Shown here: positions 6,533-8,615 of the stretch, one piece after another | Layout of the letters: each line of letters begins with the position of its first letter | Numbering within the stretch: position 1 is the stretch's first letter | DNA from: Nitrosomonadales bacterium | GTDB taxonomy: Bacteria > Pseudomonadota > Gammaproteobacteria > Burkholderiales > Sulfuricellaceae | Length of the DNA stretch: 8,615 nt | Direction: 5' to 3' | Assembly: GCA_003104895.1 (NCBI GenBank) | Contig: PQAG01000188.1 | Coordinates: 14,304-22,918, forward strand | Program-made: the position numbers and the translations under genes | The notes under the pieces: generated by a model | What the model saw: the letters and a program-made list of their open reading frames with translations, nothing else | The model's database searches: none | What the model was told of the DNA's origin: nothing

Positions 6533-7729
6533 ATGAATACCGCCTCATTTCCCCCCTCCAATCTGGAGCCCGCAATTGGAACCTACAAGATTCCAGCCCT
6601 GCGCGTGTTGTCCGAGATCGCCACCAGCCTTTCTACGGAAAACGACCTGGAAGGGCTGCTGGAGCGGTTTCTTGGCACCATGGTCAAACTCGCCGGTGCG
6701 GACGCAGGCGCGGTCCGGGTGTTGACGGCAGACGGTTCGCATTTGCGCCTGGTAGGCTCGATCGGACTACCCGCGGAAGTGGTGGAACATGAGCAGTTCG
6801 TCGAACTGGAATGTGGCCTGTGCGGTGAGGCGACGCGCAAACGTTCCCACCGGCATAGCACCAATGTGCACTTCTGTTCCGAGCGCACCTCCCATAGCTA
6901 CTTCGGCTCGCGCTGCCAGCATATCATCGCAGTGCCATTGCGCTACCAGGGGAAAGTACTCGGCGTCTACAACCTGTTCATGGCCAGCGACAGCCCGGTT
7001 CCGGAGGATGTTGCGCTCCTGTTTGACTCCATCAGTGAACACCTGGGCATGGCACTGGAAAATGCGCGCCTAACCCGTGAGAACATGCGCATCACCCTGA
7101 TGAACGAACGTCAGATGCTGGCGAATGAACTGCACGACTCGCTCGCCCAGACATTGGCTTACATGAAAATGCGGCTTGCCCTGCTGCAGGACTCCATGGC
7201 CAAGTCAGACACTGAAAGCTCCGCAAAATATCTGGACGATGTGAGCGAGGCCGTGGATACAGCCTATTCAGGGTTGCGCGAATTGCTCACCCATTTCCGC
7301 AATCGCATGGACCCGCGCGGTCTGCTTCATGCGCTGCAGGACATGGTAAACGGCTTTTTCAAGAAAACCGGCATCTTTATCAACTTCTCCAATCTGACAC
7401 CCGATCTTAACCTCTCGCCAGACCAAGAAGTGCAGGTCTTTCATATCGTTCAGGAAGCGCTCGCAAATATCCAGAAGCACTCCCAGGCCCAGGACGTCAG
7501 TCTTACCCTGGGACTTGACGGCAACAATCGGTATTGGGTTTGCATCGAAGATGACGGCATCGGAATCTCAAATAAGCCGGTGCCGGACAAGGACATGCAT
7601 TTTGGCATGAGCATCATGCGCGAGCGTGCACAGCGCCTGAGTGGAAATGTCACTGTGGAGAAGCTTCAGGATCGCGGCACGCGAGTACTGCTGACTTTTC
7701 CTGCCACCAGGAAGGAGAGCGCCAAATGA
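6533..7729 (+). CDS. NarX-type soluble histidine kinase with four-cysteine GAF domain
   Basis: A 398-residue sensor kinase of the NarX/NreB/LiaS (HisKA_3) group, expected to phosphorylate the NarL-type regulator next door. A GAF-like sensor spans about 25-180, followed by the HisKA_3 dimerisation segment with E-L-H-D-S-L-A-Q (199-206; phospho-acceptor His201). The ATPase domain has the N-box EALANIQKHS (308-317), DDGIGI (340-345), HFGMSIMRERA (356-366) and GTRVLLTFP (382-390). No membrane helices or periplasmic domain are present, unlike E. coli NarX, so it is probably cytoplasmic. The GAF region carries Cys94-X2-Cys97, Cys115 and Cys128 among several histidines, which could bind Fe-S, zinc or haem. 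The ATG at 6533 is preferred; GTG at 6530 is directly upstream. The only AGG lies just 2 nt from the ATG, so the exact start is less sure. Its end overlaps the regulator start by 4 nt. Confidence 0.92.
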   Translation: MNTASFPPSNLEPAIGTYKIPALRVLSEIATSLSTENDLEGLLERFLGTMVKLAGADAGAVRVLTADGSHLRLVGSIGLPAEVVEHEQFVELECGLCGEATRKRSHRHSTNVHFCSERTSHSYFGSRCQHIIAVPLRYQGKVLGVYNLFMASDSPVPEDVALLFDSISEHLGMALENARLTRENMRITLMNERQMLANELHDSLAQTLAYMKMRLALLQDSMAKSDTESSAKYLDDVSEAVDTAYSGLRELLTHFRNRMDPRGLLHALQDMVNGFFKKTGIFINFSNLTPDLNLSPDQEVQVFHIVQEALANIQKHSQAQDVSLTLGLDGNNRYWVCIEDDGIGISNKPVPDKDMHFGMSIMRERAQRLSGNVTVEKLQDRGTRVLLTFPATRKESAK

Positions 7730-8394
7730 CAGTTCGCGTGCTGCTGGTAGATGATCACACCCTGTTTCGCAAAGGCCTGGCCGAGCTTCTTGAACGCAAC
7801 GAACAGATCGGCGTTGCAGGTGTGGCTGGCAGCGCCGTGGAAGCGCGCAAACTGCTGGCAGATCTCAAGCCCGATGTGATGGTAACCGATCTCCATATGC
7901 AGCCCGATGACGGGCTGAGTCTGTTGCGCCAGCTTCAGCAGGAAGGCAACACCATCCCCACGCTGGTTCTGACGGTCAGCAATGCAGAGGACGATCTTGC
8001 CAACGCCCTGCGCGCCGGGGCACGCGGTTACCTGCTCAAGGACATGGAACCGGACGATGTTGCCGATGCCATCGTTCGAGCTGCGCGCGGCGAGACGGTC
8101 GTGGCGCCATCCATGACAATGAAGCTGGTCGGTCTGTTACAGAACAATCAGACGGCCACCCAACCGTCATCGCTACTTGACCTTCTGACCCAGCGCGAGC
8201 GCGAAATCCTTTCGCATCTCGCACTCGGAGAAAGCAATAAGGTGATTGCCCGTCAACTGGACATCAGCCACGATACAGTAAAACTTCACGTACGCCATAT
8301 TCTTTCCAAGCTTAACTTGACTTCACGGGTCGAAGCCGCAATCTTTGCGGTAGAACACAAACTTTCCAATGCGCCGCTTATTTCACCAAATTAA
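7726..8394 (+). CDS. narL: NarL/FixJ-family response regulator
   Basis: A 222-residue DNA-binding response regulator. The receiver domain (about 1-120) has the acidic pair D9-D10, phospho-acceptor D55 in VTDLHM, T83 and K105. A linker (about 125-150) leads to a LuxR-type helix-turn-helix (about 150-212) with LTQREREILSHLALGESNK and a recognition-helix region HDTVKLHVRHILSKL. The stretch IARQLDIS...SRVEAA is close to NarL/NarP as I remember them, hence the tentative symbol; nitrate-dependent gene control is the family role but the input here may differ. AAGGAG (7712-7717) lies 8 nt before the ATG, inside the kinase gene, and the ATGA overlap implies coupled translation with its kinase. No obvious terminator follows before cysG. 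Confidence 0.93.
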   Translation: MTVRVLLVDDHTLFRKGLAELLERNEQIGVAGVAGSAVEARKLLADLKPDVMVTDLHMQPDDGLSLLRQLQQEGNTIPTLVLTVSNAEDDLANALRAGARGYLLKDMEPDDVADAIVRAARGETVVAPSMTMKLVGLLQNNQTATQPSSLLDLLTQREREILSHLALGESNKVIARQLDISHDTVKLHVRHILSKLNLTSRVEAAIFAVEHKLSNAPLISPN

Positions 8395-8435
8395 GTGGCC
8401 GCTATTACCGAATTTTTCACGGATATTTTGATTTT

Positions 8436-8615
8436 ATGGATTTTTTACCTGTTTTTTTTGATATCAAAGGCAAAACTTGCGCCGTCATCGGCGGAGGAGA
8501 CGTAGCGGCTCGCAAGGTTGCGATGCTTTTGAATTCAGGAGGCAATGTCACGGTTGTGGCACCGGAACTGTGTCCCACCCTGAAACGGCAGTCTGAAAGC
8601 GGAACGATTCAGCAT
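8436..8615 (+). CDS. cysG: Siroheme synthase, NAD-binding N-terminal part (precorrin-2 dehydrogenase/ferrochelatase), truncated by window
   Basis: The first 60 codons of a CysG/Met8-type protein. It begins MDFLPVFFDIKGK, close to the E. coli CysG start as I remember it, followed by the dinucleotide-binding glycine motif VIGGGDVAARK (about 16-26) and a second Rossmann strand VTVVAPEL. This domain oxidises precorrin-2 to sirohydrochlorin with NAD and inserts iron, making siroheme for sulfite and nitrite reductases. Whether the C-terminal uroporphyrinogen methyltransferase domain is present cannot be seen. It starts 41 nt after the regulator stop on the same strand, with no clear terminator between them. 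No strong ribosome-binding site is visible (GGAT is 12-13 nt away), but the match at the N-terminus supports this ATG. Confidence 0.93.
   Translation, partial: MDFLPVFFDIKGKTCAVIGGGDVAARKVAMLLNSGGNVTVVAPELCPTLKRQSESGTIQH

Overview
This window looks like an ordinary chromosomal stretch from a betaproteobacterium. The indicators are the protein families (ArgF, DUF2788, DUF3579 and a NarX/NarL pair resembling those of denitrifying or chemolithotrophic Nitrosomonadales-type bacteria), the moderately high GC content and the gene order argD-argF-argG-DUF2788-ppnP-yajQ. The genus cannot be fixed from sequence alone. I see no phage, IS element, CRISPR array or defence system.

Layout. Bases 1-4944 carry a leftward block. 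In transcription order it is argD, argF, argG (ornithine/arginine biosynthesis), a DUF2788 two-helix membrane protein, ppnP (nucleoside phosphorylase), yajQ (nucleotide-binding protein) and, after a large inverted repeat, a DJ-1/PfpI family gene cut by the window edge. Spacings of 1-86 nt up to yajQ suggest one operon. A candidate promoter and a 28-bp imperfect palindrome lie upstream of argD. Bases 4945-5167 are a divergent intergenic region facing a rightward DUF3579 gene, which converges on leftward rpsT (ribosomal protein S20). Next come rightward tRNA-Ser(UGA) and leftward tRNA-Phe(GAA), converging on one two-way terminator.

Bases 6204-6529 are a 326-nt non-coding region with the tRNA-Phe leader, a 9-bp tandem direct repeat, a perfect 16-bp palindrome and a candidate promoter. 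It is followed by a two-component system: a soluble NarX-type histidine kinase with a four-cysteine GAF sensor, overlapping by 4 nt a NarL-family regulator. The window ends in the first 60 codons of a cysG-type siroheme synthase. Siroheme serves nitrite and sulfite reductases, so its position behind a nitrate-type two-component system is metabolically plausible.

Most interesting points: (1) the kinase lacks membrane segments and a periplasmic nitrate sensor but has a Cys-X2-Cys...Cys...Cys cluster in its GAF domain, suggesting redox, O2 or NO sensing; (2) a perfect 16-bp palindrome touches the predicted -35 of its promoter; (3) two different intergenic repeat elements built from short periodic units arranged as inverted repeats (356-434 and 2738-2814); (4) the tRNA-Phe leader contains a 10-nt perfect complement of the tRNA 3' end. 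None of these amounts to a clearly new system. They are local regulatory or repeat features that merit comparison with relatives.
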